From contig CAIMSN010000008.1 of assembly GCA_903844135.1 (NCBI GenBank), positions 1-64,000 of the forward strand: 64,000 nucleotides of DNA, in the 5' to 3' direction. The DNA is from an uncultured Rhodospirillales bacterium (GTDB lineage Bacteria > Pseudomonadota > Alphaproteobacteria > Acetobacterales > Acetobacteraceae). Below the pieces are notes generated by a model. The model had not been told where the DNA came from, searched no databases, and was given only the letters and a program-made list of their open reading frames with translations. A program made the position numbers and the translations under genes. Below, one piece after another: positions 19,376-28,924 of the stretch; positions within the stretch are counted from its first letter, which is position 1; every line of letters begins with the position of its first letter.

Positions 19376-19456
19376 GGGGGGGCGTAGGACCTATCACCCA
19401 CCCCCTTGGCCAAAGGGGGCGATCCCGCCCAACAGGCTATCTACTGGTTTGGGGGT
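19376..19456 (+). promoter_or_regulatory. Structured speD leader (candidate cis-regulatory RNA)
   Basis: 7-bp hairpin CCCCCTT-GGCCA-AAGGGGG plus G7 tract upstream and GGGGG at RBS position. Confidence 0.4.
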
Positions 19457-19461
19457 ACGTG

Positions 19462-19926
19462 ATGAACGCACTTGCTCAACTGGGGATGGTCTCGGATCTT
19501 CCGAGCAATATCCAGATGTCTTCCACTTCTTCGGCTGTTGGGCTGGAGGAATCCAAGGATTATTTCGTCGAAAAGGACGGAATGAAGTTTGCGGGAACGC
19601 ATCTTCTGATCGATCTTTGGGATGCGACCAATCTTGGCGATCCCGACTTGATCGACCGTACGCTGTGCGAGGCGGCGGTGACCGCCGGTGCCACCATTCT
19701 GCACAGCCATTTCCACCATTTCTCGCCGAATGGCGGCGTGTCCGGCGTCGTGGTGCTGGCGGAGAGCCATATCTCGATCCACACCTGGCCGGAGCGCAAT
19801 TTCGCCGCCATCGACATTTTCATGTGCGGTGTCTGCGATCCGCATCTGGCGATTCCGGTGATGCAGCGGACGTTCCAGGCTGCGCGGGTCGAAGTCGACG
19901 AGCAGCGCCGCGGCCGCGTCTTCTGA
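19462..19926 (+). CDS. speD: S-adenosylmethionine decarboxylase proenzyme
   Basis: GTHLLIDLWDA...LHSHFHHF...VVLAESHISIHTWPERNFAAIDIFMCG. Confidence 0.95.
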   Translation: MNALAQLGMVSDLPSNIQMSSTSSAVGLEESKDYFVEKDGMKFAGTHLLIDLWDATNLGDPDLIDRTLCEAAVTAGATILHSHFHHFSPNGGVSGVVVLAESHISIHTWPERNFAAIDIFMCGVCDPHLAIPVMQRTFQAARVEVDEQRRGRVF

Positions 19927-19952
19927 TTGTCGACCGTTCGGCATTCTGAACG

Positions 19953-19977
19953 AGGCCGGGCATGTCCCGGCCTTTTT
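19953..19977 (+). terminator. Intrinsic terminator after speD
   Basis: AGGCCGGG-CATGT-CCCGGCCT then TTTTT. Confidence 0.85.
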
Positions 19978-19986
19978 CTTGAGGTC

Positions 19987-20014
19987 GACGATAGGCCTCG
20001 GACGATAGGCCTCG
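19987..20014. repeat. Perfect 14-bp tandem duplication
   Basis: GACGATAGGCCTCG x2 in the speD-speE intergenic region. Confidence 0.9.
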
Positions 20015-20063
20015 ACGGCCGAACTCCTTCTCACCCGCACAGCACGGAATGGGCAGACGAGCG

Positions 20064-20942
20064 ATGAGCGATGCCACCTGGATCAACGAGACCCTCTATC
20101 CCGGCTGGGGACAGCGCTTCCGCGTGGTCGAGGAGCTGGCCAGGGTGACGACCGACTTTCAAGAGATCGTCGTGTTCCAGAGCGAGACGCATGGTCGCGT
20201 CCTGGTGCTCGACGGTGCGATCCAGATCACCGAAAGCGACGAGTTCGTCTATCAGGAAATGTTGGCCCATGTGCCCGTGCTGGAACATGGCGCGGCCAGG
20301 AGCGTGCTGATCATTGGCGCGGGCGATGGCGGCGTGCTGAGGCGCGTCCTCGAGCATGGTGGCGTTTCACGCGCGGTGATGGTCGAGATCGACGGCGAGG
20401 TCATCCGTCTTGCGAAGCAATTCCTGCCGTCGATCGCTGGCGATGCCTGGAACGACCCTCGGGCCGATGTGATCGTCGGCGATGGCATCGACTATGTCCG
20501 CAAGGCCGCCGACGCCTCGTTTGACGTGATCATCGTCGACAGCACCGACCCGATCGGCGTCGGCGAAGCTTTGTTCACCGACGAGTTCTACCTGAATTGC
20601 GCCCGTATCCTGACCGACGACGGGCTGATCGTGAACCAGTGCGGGGTTCCGTTCATGCAAGCGGACGAACTTCGCGAGACCAGCCGACGCCGGGCAAAGG
20701 TCTTCCCACTGGTGTCCGCCTATGTCGCCGCGGTGCCGACCTACGTGGGCGGATTCATGACGCTCGGGATTGCGGGCAAGGGGAAGGCTCTGCTGGCGCG
20801 TTCCGCGGTGCCGCTGATCGCCGCGCGTGCAGCCGCTTCCGGTATCGTCGGCAAGACGCGTTACTGGACCCCGGAGATCCATTGCGGCGCCTTCGACCTG
20901 CCGCCCTACATCGCCGAGCATCTGCCAAGGCCGCGCGACTGA
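20064..20942 (+). CDS. speE: Spermidine synthase
   Basis: VLVLDGAIQITESDEFVYQEMLAHVPVLEHGAARSVLIIGAGDGGVLRRVLEH. Confidence 0.95.
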   Translation: MSDATWINETLYPGWGQRFRVVEELARVTTDFQEIVVFQSETHGRVLVLDGAIQITESDEFVYQEMLAHVPVLEHGAARSVLIIGAGDGGVLRRVLEHGGVSRAVMVEIDGEVIRLAKQFLPSIAGDAWNDPRADVIVGDGIDYVRKAADASFDVIIVDSTDPIGVGEALFTDEFYLNCARILTDDGLIVNQCGVPFMQADELRETSRRRAKVFPLVSAYVAAVPTYVGGFMTLGIAGKGKALLARSAVPLIAARAAASGIVGKTRYWTPEIHCGAFDLPPYIAEHLPRPRD

Positions 20943-21054
20943 GTGGCGCTCGCGCATGGACAAGGTTTTACCCTCGTCCAGGCTGTGGTTTCGGAACGCC
21001 TGTCGGTCCGGGGCGTCAAGGGAGGGCATCCCCTCCCGCGTGAAAGGCGTCGCC

Positions 21055-21495
21055 ATGCTTGCTCAGAGTGTCCGCATTCCGGTCCTGGCGATCGCGGTCG
21101 GGCTGGCGCCGCTCTTGCTGTCGGCGTGTGCCACGCCCCAGGAACTGGTGCAGGCCAAGGAGGACCGTCTCCTCGCCGCCGGCTTCGTGGCGCGTCCCGC
21201 GAACACGCCCGACCGGCAGGCGATGATGCAGCGCCTGCCCGCGCACACCTTCGAGATGCGGCAGATGAACGGCCATTATGTGTATCTGTATGCCGATCCG
21301 CTGGTCTGCGGTTGCCTGTATGTCGGCTCAGAGACGGCGTACGGCCGATACAAGCAGATGATGTTCCAGCAGCATCTGGCAGATCAGCAGCAGATGACGG
21401 CGCAGCTCTATTCCGATCCCGGCTGGAATTTCGGCGGCTGGGGTGGACCGTTCGGTCCCGGCTTCGGACCGGGATTCGGCCCCGGATTCTACTGA
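21055..21495 (+). CDS. Hypothetical lipoprotein with Gly-Pro-Phe C-terminal repeats
   Basis: Lipobox LLLSAC; tail GWGGPFGPGFGPGFGPGFY. Confidence 0.75.
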   Translation: MLAQSVRIPVLAIAVGLAPLLLSACATPQELVQAKEDRLLAAGFVARPANTPDRQAMMQRLPAHTFEMRQMNGHYVYLYADPLVCGCLYVGSETAYGRYKQMMFQQHLADQQQMTAQLYSDPGWNFGGWGGPFGPGFGPGFGPGFY

Positions 21496-21556
21496 CGCTA
21501 TGCTCGCGCGGCCCGGCGCGGAACCGCCGCCGGCGCCCGACCATGGAGCCCCCAGC

Positions 21557-22102
21557 ATGACCGTCCCGAACACCATCGCCCTGAAGCGGATCGACGGCAC
21601 CGAAACGCGCCTGGCGGACTATTCCGGCAAGGTGCTTCTGGTGGTGAACGTCGCCTCCAAATGCGGCCTGACCCCGCAGTACGAGGCGCTGGAGCGCGAC
21701 TACGACAGCCTCAAGGACCGCGGCTTCGTCGTACTGGGATTTCCCTGCAACCAGTTTCGCGGCCAGGAGCCTGGCGACGAGAGCGAGATCCAGGCGTTCT
21801 GCGCCTCGACCTATGGCGTCTCCTTCCCGATGTTCGCCAAGATCGACGTGAACGGGCCGGGGCGTCATCCGCTCTATCGCGCACTCGTCGAGGCCGCGCC
21901 GATTCCGGTCGAGAATCCTGACGGTGGCATGCGGGCCAGGCTCGCCCAGCACGGCGTCGAGGTTCCGAAGGGGGACGTGATGTGGAATTTCGAGAAATTC
22001 CTGATCGGCCGCGACGGCACGGTGGTCGCGCGGTTCGCGCCGGACATCACCGTCGACGACCCCCGCGTCCGCGATGCGATCGACGCGGCGCTGGCCGCCT
22101 GA
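21557..22102 (+). CDS. Glutathione peroxidase family protein
   Basis: LLVVNVASKCGLTPQY...GFPCNQFRGQEPG...VMWNFEKFLIGRDG. Confidence 0.93.
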   Translation: MTVPNTIALKRIDGTETRLADYSGKVLLVVNVASKCGLTPQYEALERDYDSLKDRGFVVLGFPCNQFRGQEPGDESEIQAFCASTYGVSFPMFAKIDVNGPGRHPLYRALVEAAPIPVENPDGGMRARLAQHGVEVPKGDVMWNFEKFLIGRDGTVVARFAPDITVDDPRVRDAIDAALAA

Positions 22103-22107
22103 CCGGC

Positions 22108-22695
22108 ATGCGGGCGATCGACATGCTGCTGGACCGGGTCTCGGTTTCGGCGTTGCAAGACCCGGCGCCGGACGGGGCGACGCTCGACCGTATCCTGGAG
22201 GCCGGCCTGCGCGCGCCTGACCACGGCAAGCTCAGGCCCTGGCGCTTCGTGCTGGTGCGGGGCGACGCCCGCTTCGTCCTGGCCGACATCGTGGTCCGGG
22301 CACTTCAGGCGCGCGAACCGGACTGCACCGCGCCGATGGCCGACAAGCAGCGCTCCAAGTTCACGCGGGCGCCGCTGGTGATCGCGCTCGGCGTGCAGGT
22401 GCTGGAGAACCACAAGATCCCGGAGCTCGAGCAGATCATGTCCGGAGCGGCCGCGACCATGAACCTGCTCAACGCGATCCATGCCGAGGGGTTCGGCGCG
22501 ATCTGGGTGACCGGCGCCAACGCCTACGATCCGAGCGTCGGCGCCGCGCTCGGTTTCACCCGCCCCGACCGGCTGATCGGTTTCCTGTTCGTCGGCACCC
22601 GATCGGACACACAGGATGGCCCGCCACGAGTGGCGAACCGCCCGGCCCTGTCGGACCACGTCATCGACTGGAGCGGACCCGCGTCCGCTCCTTAG
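22108..22695 (+). CDS. Nitroreductase family protein
   Basis: ILEAGLRAPDHGKLRPWRFVLV...AAATMNLLNAIHAEGFGAIWVTG. Confidence 0.85.
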   Translation: MRAIDMLLDRVSVSALQDPAPDGATLDRILEAGLRAPDHGKLRPWRFVLVRGDARFVLADIVVRALQAREPDCTAPMADKQRSKFTRAPLVIALGVQVLENHKIPELEQIMSGAAATMNLLNAIHAEGFGAIWVTGANAYDPSVGAALGFTRPDRLIGFLFVGTRSDTQDGPPRVANRPALSDHVIDWSGPASAP

Positions 22696-22702
22696 GGCCG
22701 GG

Positions 22703-23041
22703 TCAGTTCGAGACCAGCGTCCAGGCGCCGTTGGTCTTCTTGAAGCTCAGCGTCGCGGTGTTGAGACCGGCCTTGCTCTGCGCTGTCACGGCGCAACTGT
22801 AGATGCCGTTCTCCTTGGCGGTGCAGTCCGCGCCGGTGACGCTGAAATCGTTCACGTCGTAAGGACCCTTGAGCAGTCCGAGCGAGTTGTCGGAGGCGGT
22901 ATTGTTCGCCTGCTGCATCTTCGCCGTCACCACTTGCTGGATCTCGGCCTTGGTCGGAGCGCCTGCCTCGCCGCAGGCGGCCGCCAGGAGCGGCAGCGTC
23001 AGAAGCAGGCGGCCCGGCCGGGCCAGCATCGAAACGATCAT
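22703..23041 (-). CDS. Hypothetical lipoprotein
   Basis: Lipobox LLAAAC, 112 aa. Confidence 0.65.
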   Translation of the reverse strand: MIVSMLARPGRLLLTLPLLAAACGEAGAPTKAEIQQVVTAKMQQANNTASDNSLGLLKGPYDVNDFSVTGADCTAKENGIYSCAVTAQSKAGLNTATLSFKKTNGAWTLVSN

Positions 23042-23269
23042 GGAACGCACGCTCTTTCTCCTGGCAGCGAGGGCCGCACGGGCCCGTCTGCCAGTGCAAC
23101 GAGCCAGCGGGGCTCCGGTTCGGGCGGTCGCACCGACCCCGCCGGCGTTCTGCGGATCGCCGATCCAACCGGCGATTCGCCGACCGGGCGGCGCGATCGC
23201 CTCCGATCCGCCTCTGGTCATCGTCCGCAGCCGCGTCACTCTCGCCGCATCGGCAAGGGAGGGCATCGC

Positions 23270-24346
23270 ATGCAACGGATCGCTATCGTCGGCGCTGGCA
23301 AGATCGGCAGCATGATCGCGGCGCTGCTGTCCGGCAGCGGCAGCTACGATGTCACCGTGCTGGATCGCGACCAGAGCCAGCTCGACCGGCTGCGCATCGC
23401 CCATCCGGTGACCCGCCTGCGGGTCGACATCGACGACGCGCCGGCATTGTCCGCCGCCCTCGCCGGGATGAAGGCGGTGCTGAACGCCGGGCCGTTCCAG
23501 CTCACCACCCGCATCGCCGGCGCCGCCCGGTCGGTCGGCGTGCATTATCTCGACCTGACCGAGGATGTCGCCAGCACCAGGATCGTGCGCGGCCTGGCAG
23601 AGGGGGCGGAGGCCGCGTTCATCCCGCAATGCGGCCTGGCGCCCGGCTTCATCACCATCGTCGCGCACGATCTCGCGCAGCGCTTCGACACGCTGCACGA
23701 CGTCCGGATGCGGGTCGGCGCCCTGCCGCAATTCCCAACCAACGCGCTCGGCTACAACCTGACCTGGAGCACCGACGGGGTCATCAACGAATATTGCGAG
23801 CCGTGCGAGGCGATCGTCGACGGACGGAGGCAGCAGACCATGCCGATGGAGGAGCTCGAGACCTTCGCCCTCGACGGCATCGCCTACGAAGCCTTCAACA
23901 CTTCGGGCGGCCTCGGATCGCTGTGCGAGACCCTTCTCGGCCGGGTGCGCAACCTCAACTACCGCACCATCCGCTATCCGGGACATGCGGCGATCATGAA
24001 GACGCTGCTGAACGATCTCGGGCTGCGCGACCGCCGGCCGCTGCTCAAGGAGATCTTCGAGACCGCGATCCCGGTGACGATGCAGGACGTGGTGATCGTG
24101 TTCGTCACCGTGACCGGACTGCGCGACGGCAGGCTGATGCAGGAGAGCTACGCCAACCAGGTGAGGGCGGCCAGCATCGACGGGGTGCCGTGCAGCGCGA
24201 TTCAGATCACCACCGCGTCGGGAATCTGCGCCGTGCTCGATCTGCTGATCCAGGGTCAGTTGCCGGATCGCGGTTTCGTCCGCCAGGAGGAGATCGCCCT
24301 GCCGGCGTTCCTCGCCAACCGCTTCGGCCGCCATTATGCCGTCTGA
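23270..24346 (+). CDS. Saccharopine dehydrogenase family protein
   Basis: IAIVGAGKIGSMIAALL...VGVHYLDLTEDVAST...PQCGLAPGFITIVAHDL. Confidence 0.88.
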   Translation: MQRIAIVGAGKIGSMIAALLSGSGSYDVTVLDRDQSQLDRLRIAHPVTRLRVDIDDAPALSAALAGMKAVLNAGPFQLTTRIAGAARSVGVHYLDLTEDVASTRIVRGLAEGAEAAFIPQCGLAPGFITIVAHDLAQRFDTLHDVRMRVGALPQFPTNALGYNLTWSTDGVINEYCEPCEAIVDGRRQQTMPMEELETFALDGIAYEAFNTSGGLGSLCETLLGRVRNLNYRTIRYPGHAAIMKTLLNDLGLRDRRPLLKEIFETAIPVTMQDVVIVFVTVTGLRDGRLMQESYANQVRAASIDGVPCSAIQITTASGICAVLDLLIQGQLPDRGFVRQEEIALPAFLANRFGRHYAV

Positions 24347-24368
24347 TCGCGACACAGGAGCCCGCACC

Positions 24369-25916
24369 ATGAGCCAGACCGACACCGTCGCCGCGGAGAC
24401 CAGCGCGATCCTGACCCGGCTCGGTGTCGACCCGTCGGTGCTCCAGGCCGATGGCGCGTCGACCGGCCTGATCGCCCGCTCGCCGCTCACCGGCGAGGCG
24501 ACCGCCAGCCTCGCCGCCCACGATCCCGATTCGGTCGCCGCATGCATCGAGCGGGCGCATGACGCCTTCCTGGCCTGGCGCCTGGTGCCCGGCCCGCGCC
24601 GCGGCGAACTGGTCAGGCTGCTCGGCGAGGAGCTGCGCGCCGCCAAGACCGATCTCGGCCGGCTGGTCACGCTCGAGGCCGGCAAGATCGGTTCCGAGGG
24701 GCTCGGCGAGGTGCAGGAGATGATCGATATCTGCGAGTTCGCCGTCGGCCTCTCGCGGCAGCTCTACGGCCTGACCATCGCCACCGAGCGCCCGTCGCAT
24801 CGGATGATGGAGAGCTGGCACCCGCTCGGCGTGGTCGGGATCATTTCCGCGTTCAACTTCCCGGTCGCGGTCTGGTGCTGGAACGCCGCCCTGGCGCTGG
24901 TCTGCGGCGACGCGGTGGTGTGGAAGCCGTCCGAGAAGACCCCGCTGACCGCGCTCGGCGTCCAGGCGCTGATGCTGCGCGCGATCGACCGCTTCGGCGG
25001 CGACGCGCCCGCGGGCCTGTCGCAGTTGCTGATCGGCGGCCGCGCCGTCGGCGAGGCGCTGGTCGAGCATCCGAAGGTGGCGCTGCTGTCCGCCACCGGC
25101 TCGACCGCGATGGGACGCGCCGTGGCGCCGAAGCTCGCCGCCCGCTTCGCCCGCCAGATCCTCGAACTCGGCGGCAACAACGCCGCCATCGTCACCGGCA
25201 GCGCCGATCTCGACCTGGCGCTGCGTGGCGTCGCCTTCGCCGCGATGGGCACCGCCGGCCAGCGCTGCACCACCCTGCGCCGCCTGTTCGTGCATTCCAG
25301 CGTCTACGATCAGCTCGTCCCGCGTCTGAAATCCGCCTACGCCTCGGTCAAGATCGGCGATCCGCGCGAGTCCGACACGCTGGTCGGACCGCTGATCGAC
25401 CAGGCCGCGTTCGCGCTGATGCGCGCCGCCCTCGACGAGGCGAGCGCCGCCGGCGGTATCGTCAGCGGCGGCGAGCGGGTGATGGTGTCGGGGGCGGACT
25501 CCTTCTACGTCCGGCCCGCTCTGGTCGAGATCGCCGCCGCCGACGGCGTGCAGCCGCCGGTGGTGCGGCGCGAGACCTTCGCACCGATCCTCTACGTGAT
25601 GCGCTACGACACGCTCGCCGAGGCGATCGCGATGCAGAACGATGTCGGCGCCGGCCTGTCCTCGTCGATCTTCACGCTGGATCTGCGCGAGGCCGAGTTG
25701 TTCGTCTCCGCGCAGGGCTCCGATTGCGGCATCGCCAACGTCAATATCGGCCCGTCCGGCGCCGAGATCGGCGGCGCGTTCGGCGGCGAGAAGGAGACCG
25801 GCGGCGGCCGCGAATCGGGTTCCGATAGCTGGCGCGCCTACATGCGGCGCGCCACCAACACGGTGAATTACGGAACCTCGCTGCCACTGGCGCAGGGTGT
25901 GGTGTTCGAGGTCTGA
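24369..25916 (+). CDS. Aldehyde dehydrogenase, ALDH7/AmaB-like
   Basis: GVVGIISAFNFPVAVWCWNAALALVCGDAVVWKPSEKTPLTA; LELGGNNAAIV; AMGTAGQRCTTLRRLFVH. Confidence 0.88.
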   Translation: MSQTDTVAAETSAILTRLGVDPSVLQADGASTGLIARSPLTGEATASLAAHDPDSVAACIERAHDAFLAWRLVPGPRRGELVRLLGEELRAAKTDLGRLVTLEAGKIGSEGLGEVQEMIDICEFAVGLSRQLYGLTIATERPSHRMMESWHPLGVVGIISAFNFPVAVWCWNAALALVCGDAVVWKPSEKTPLTALGVQALMLRAIDRFGGDAPAGLSQLLIGGRAVGEALVEHPKVALLSATGSTAMGRAVAPKLAARFARQILELGGNNAAIVTGSADLDLALRGVAFAAMGTAGQRCTTLRRLFVHSSVYDQLVPRLKSAYASVKIGDPRESDTLVGPLIDQAAFALMRAALDEASAAGGIVSGGERVMVSGADSFYVRPALVEIAAADGVQPPVVRRETFAPILYVMRYDTLAEAIAMQNDVGAGLSSSIFTLDLREAELFVSAQGSDCGIANVNIGPSGAEIGGAFGGEKETGGGRESGSDSWRAYMRRATNTVNYGTSLPLAQGVVFEV

Positions 25917-25918
25917 AA

Positions 25919-26365
25919 TTGGGCGGTCCGGGCGCGCCGGCGCACAGGAGCGACGCCTACGATCTCGCCCGTTTCGTGAGCGCCCAGGCGCCGGTGATCG
26001 ACCAGGTGCGGCGCGAACTCGCCGCCGGCGTCAAGCGCTCGCACTGGATGTGGTTCGTGTTCCCGCAGCTTCGCGGCCTCGGCCGCAGCGCCACCGCGCA
26101 GCGCTACGGACTGGCCGACCTGCACGAGGCCCGCGCCTATCTGCGCCATCCGGTGCTGGGACCGCGCCTGGTCGACTGCACCGGCCTGGTCAACGCCATC
26201 GATTGCTCATCCGCCGCGCAGATCTTCGGCGCGCCGGACGACCTGAAGTTCCACTCCAGCATGACCCTGTTCGCCGCGACCGACGACGCGCCGCCCTGCT
26301 TCTCGCAGGCGTTGGGGCGGTTCTTCGGCAACGCGGCCGATGCGGAGACCATGCGCCGCCTGTGA
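25919..26365 (+). CDS. DUF1810 family protein
   Basis: RSHWMWFVFPQLRGLGRSATAQRYGL...KFHSSMTLFA; start uncertain (TTG). Confidence 0.8.
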   Translation: MGGPGAPAHRSDAYDLARFVSAQAPVIDQVRRELAAGVKRSHWMWFVFPQLRGLGRSATAQRYGLADLHEARAYLRHPVLGPRLVDCTGLVNAIDCSSAAQIFGAPDDLKFHSSMTLFAATDDAPPCFSQALGRFFGNAADAETMRRL

Positions 26366-26418
26366 TCGGCGCGTCGGTCTGATAGGGTGACGGCCTCGTC
26401 GTCGTAGGGGACTCATGC

Positions 26419-27318
26419 ATGCGCTGGATCGACAGGCTCGCGTCAGCCGCAATCGTTTCGCTCGGTCTCGGCACGTCATCCTGGGCGTCGTCCGGCGCGT
26501 CGGCGCAGACTCTGCCGGACCTGCGATCGATCCAGGTGCATGGCCAGACCATCCGCTATATCGAAGCCGGACAGGGTCCGGACCTGGTGCTGTTGCACGG
26601 GCTCGGCAGCAGCGCGGCGTTCGACTGGGGCGCGGTCATCCCGACGCTGGCGCAACGCTACCACGTCCTGGCGATGGACCAGCTCGGCTTCGGACAGTCT
26701 GCGAAGCCTCTGATCGCCTATGGCGTGCAGACCTGGGTGGACATGCTGGACGGGTTCCTCAAGGCCCGCCACGTGACCCGTTTCGCGCTCGCCGGCGAAT
26801 CCCTCGGCGGCTGGATCGCCGGGCTCTACACGGTGGAAGCGGAATCCGATCCGGGCATGGCGCTCCCGGAACGCCTCATCCTCACCGACTCCGCCGGCCA
26901 CAGGAGCATCGTCGCCGCCGGCGTGCACGCTTTTTCCGGTGCGGCCTCGCTCTCCGCCGCGCGCGCCGGCCTGCTGACGTTGTTCCATGATCCGAGCCTG
27001 GTGACGCCGGCGCGGGTGCAGCAGGCGTTCGAGGCGCGGCTGTCCGAAGGCAACCAGTTCACCCAGGACAGCTTTTGGAAACATATCGACGATCCAAGCA
27101 CCTTTCTCGACGACAGGGTGGCGTCGATCACCATCCCGACCCTGATCGTGTGGGGCGACGACGACCGCCTGGTGCCGCTGGCACAGGGGCGCGACTTTGC
27201 CGCACGGATCAAGGGCGCGCGGCTGGTCGTCGTTCCGCAAAGCGGGCATGGCCCGGCGATCGAACGCCCGAGCGCCTATCTCGCCGCCATCGCGCCGTTC
27301 CTGAGCGGCCTGAACTGA
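26419..27318 (+). CDS. Alpha/beta hydrolase, secreted/lipid-anchored type
   Basis: LVLLHGLGSSAAFDWG; nucleophile elbow GESLGG; VWGDDDRLVPL. Confidence 0.88.
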   Translation: MRWIDRLASAAIVSLGLGTSSWASSGASAQTLPDLRSIQVHGQTIRYIEAGQGPDLVLLHGLGSSAAFDWGAVIPTLAQRYHVLAMDQLGFGQSAKPLIAYGVQTWVDMLDGFLKARHVTRFALAGESLGGWIAGLYTVEAESDPGMALPERLILTDSAGHRSIVAAGVHAFSGAASLSAARAGLLTLFHDPSLVTPARVQQAFEARLSEGNQFTQDSFWKHIDDPSTFLDDRVASITIPTLIVWGDDDRLVPLAQGRDFAARIKGARLVVVPQSGHGPAIERPSAYLAAIAPFLSGLN

Positions 27319-27355
27319 CCTCTGCGCATCGAACGCCGACATTCCAAGGCCGGGC

Positions 27356-28153
27356 CTAAAGCCAGCCGATCTCCAGCGCATTGCGATACAGCATATAGAG
27401 CGCGGTCAGGCACACCAGCACGCCGAGGAGCTTGCCGAGCACCGCCTTGCCGTCGCCGATCCGGCAGGCGAGCCTGGTGCCGAGCCAGCCGCCGATCACC
27501 GAACCTTCCAGGAACGTCGCCGCCACCTTCCAGTCCACCAGTCCGGACACGGCGTAGGTGCTCGCGGTGGTGAGCCCGAACGCGCCGACCGCCAGCAGCG
27601 ACGAACCGACCGCATACAGCATCGGCATTCCGGTGCTGAGGAGCAGGGCAGGGACGATCAGGAACCCGCCGCCGATACCGAAGAACCCCGAAAGCAGGCC
27701 GACCCCCAGTGCGGCGCCGGCGATTCCCGGCAGGGTGCGGCGCGTGCAGTAGCGCGTCCCGGCCGCGACGTCGCACGCCGCCAGCCCAGGCTTGCGCCGC
27801 AGCATGCGTGCGCCGACCACCAGCATCAGCGCGGCGAAGAGCACGAGCAGCTTGTTGCCGTCGACCATCTTGCCGACGAGCGAGCCGGCAAACGCGCCGG
27901 CCATGCCGACCGAGGCGAACAGGCAGGCCGATCGCCAGCGTACGTTGCCGGCGCGGAGATGACGGAGGAAGGTGAAGAAAGCGCTGCCGGAGACCGCCAC
28001 GGCGCCGGTGCCGATCGCCTGGTGCGGCGCCAGCCCGATGACATACAGCAGCAGCGGCGTCGCCATGATCGAACCGCCGCCGCCGACCAGCCCGAGCGTC
28101 AGCCCGACGAAACCGCCGCTCAGCACGGAGAGCGTGACCAGGCCGGGCGTCAC
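27356..28153 (-). CDS. TSUP/TauE-SafE family permease
   Basis: GLTLGLVGGGGSIMATPLLLYVIG...GFFGIGGGFLIVPALLL; GTG start. Confidence 0.88.
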   Translation of the reverse strand: MTPGLVTLSVLSGGFVGLTLGLVGGGGSIMATPLLLYVIGLAPHQAIGTGAVAVSGSAFFTFLRHLRAGNVRWRSACLFASVGMAGAFAGSLVGKMVDGNKLLVLFAALMLVVGARMLRRKPGLAACDVAAGTRYCTRRTLPGIAGAALGVGLLSGFFGIGGGFLIVPALLLSTGMPMLYAVGSSLLAVGAFGLTTASTYAVSGLVDWKVAATFLEGSVIGGWLGTRLACRIGDGKAVLGKLLGVLVCLTALYMLYRNALEIGWL

Positions 28154-28181
28154 GCGCGTTCGTGTCCCGCGCCGCGGTGTT

Positions 28182-28619
28182 TCAATGCGGAAGCCGGGCG
28201 AGCCAGGCCAGCCCGAAGGACGGATCGAACCCCTGGGAGGCGATCCATGCCGCGGCTTCCTCGCGGGTCGCCGCGCCACGCAGGACGCGGGACAGCGCCC
28301 ACAGCGTCGCCGAGCGCAGTCCGGATGCGCAATGCGCATGAACCAGACCGGGCTCCGCCTCGACGGCCGCCGCGAACGCGTCGATCTCCGCGCGAGAGAG
28401 GGTCGGCAGCCGCACCGGGATGTGCCGGTAGGCGATCCCCGCCTGCGCCGCCAGCGCTGCGCCTTGCGACGCCGCCATCTGCCCCGGCGCCTCGCCATCC
28501 GGCCGGTCGTTGATCACCAGCCTGACGCCGCGTCCGGCCAGCGCCGCGAAATCCGCCGCCGCGAGCTGCCCCGAGATGGTGAGCCGGTCCGGAAAGGCAC
28601 TCGAATCCATCGCACGCAC
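28182..28619 (-). CDS. TIGR01244/Blh-N-like phosphatase or sulfur transferase
   Basis: DRLTISGQLAAADFAALAGRGVRLVINDRPDGEAPGQ...HAHCASGLRSATLWAL. Confidence 0.78.
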   Translation of the reverse strand: MRAMDSSAFPDRLTISGQLAAADFAALAGRGVRLVINDRPDGEAPGQMAASQGAALAAQAGIAYRHIPVRLPTLSRAEIDAFAAAVEAEPGLVHAHCASGLRSATLWALSRVLRGAATREEAAAWIASQGFDPSFGLAWLARLPH

Positions 28620-28681
28620 CCCGATCCGCGGTTGAGCTCGCTTCCACCGTTATCCTCGAACCGGGCGCGCGGTGCCAGCGC

Positions 28682-28903
28682 CTAGCGGCGTCCGCCGGGC
28701 CTGGCGCGTCGGGCGCGATCGAACAGGATGCCCGCGGTCAGCAGATACACCGCGGCGCCTGCCAGGGTGATCGCCGACCAGATCGGGAACCCGACCGCCG
28801 CGCCCGGCGGCGCGTTGCGATAGGCGATCAGCTCCTGGCCGAGGATCAGCGCGTTGATCGCCACCACCACCAGCCCGATCCACAATCCTGTCGATGGTTT
28901 CAT
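28682..28903 (-). CDS. Small two-TM hypothetical membrane protein
   Basis: 73 aa with two hydrophobic segments, next to bciA-like gene. Confidence 0.6.
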   Translation of the reverse strand: MKPSTGLWIGLVVVAINALILGQELIAYRNAPPGAAVGFPIWSAITLAGAAVYLLTAGILFDRARRARPGGRR

Positions 28904-28924
28904 GGTCTCTCCCCAGTCGAAGCG

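Noticed and set aside
23042-23315. Plus-strand ORF 22869..23315 as a gene
   Set aside because: Overlaps the lipoprotein start antisense, no family, Ala/Arg/Pro-rich; probably intergenic
22703-24685. Full 660-aa minus-strand ORF
   Set aside because: Only the last 112 codons (22703-23041) look like a real lipoprotein; the rest is antisense to the saccharopine dehydrogenase gene
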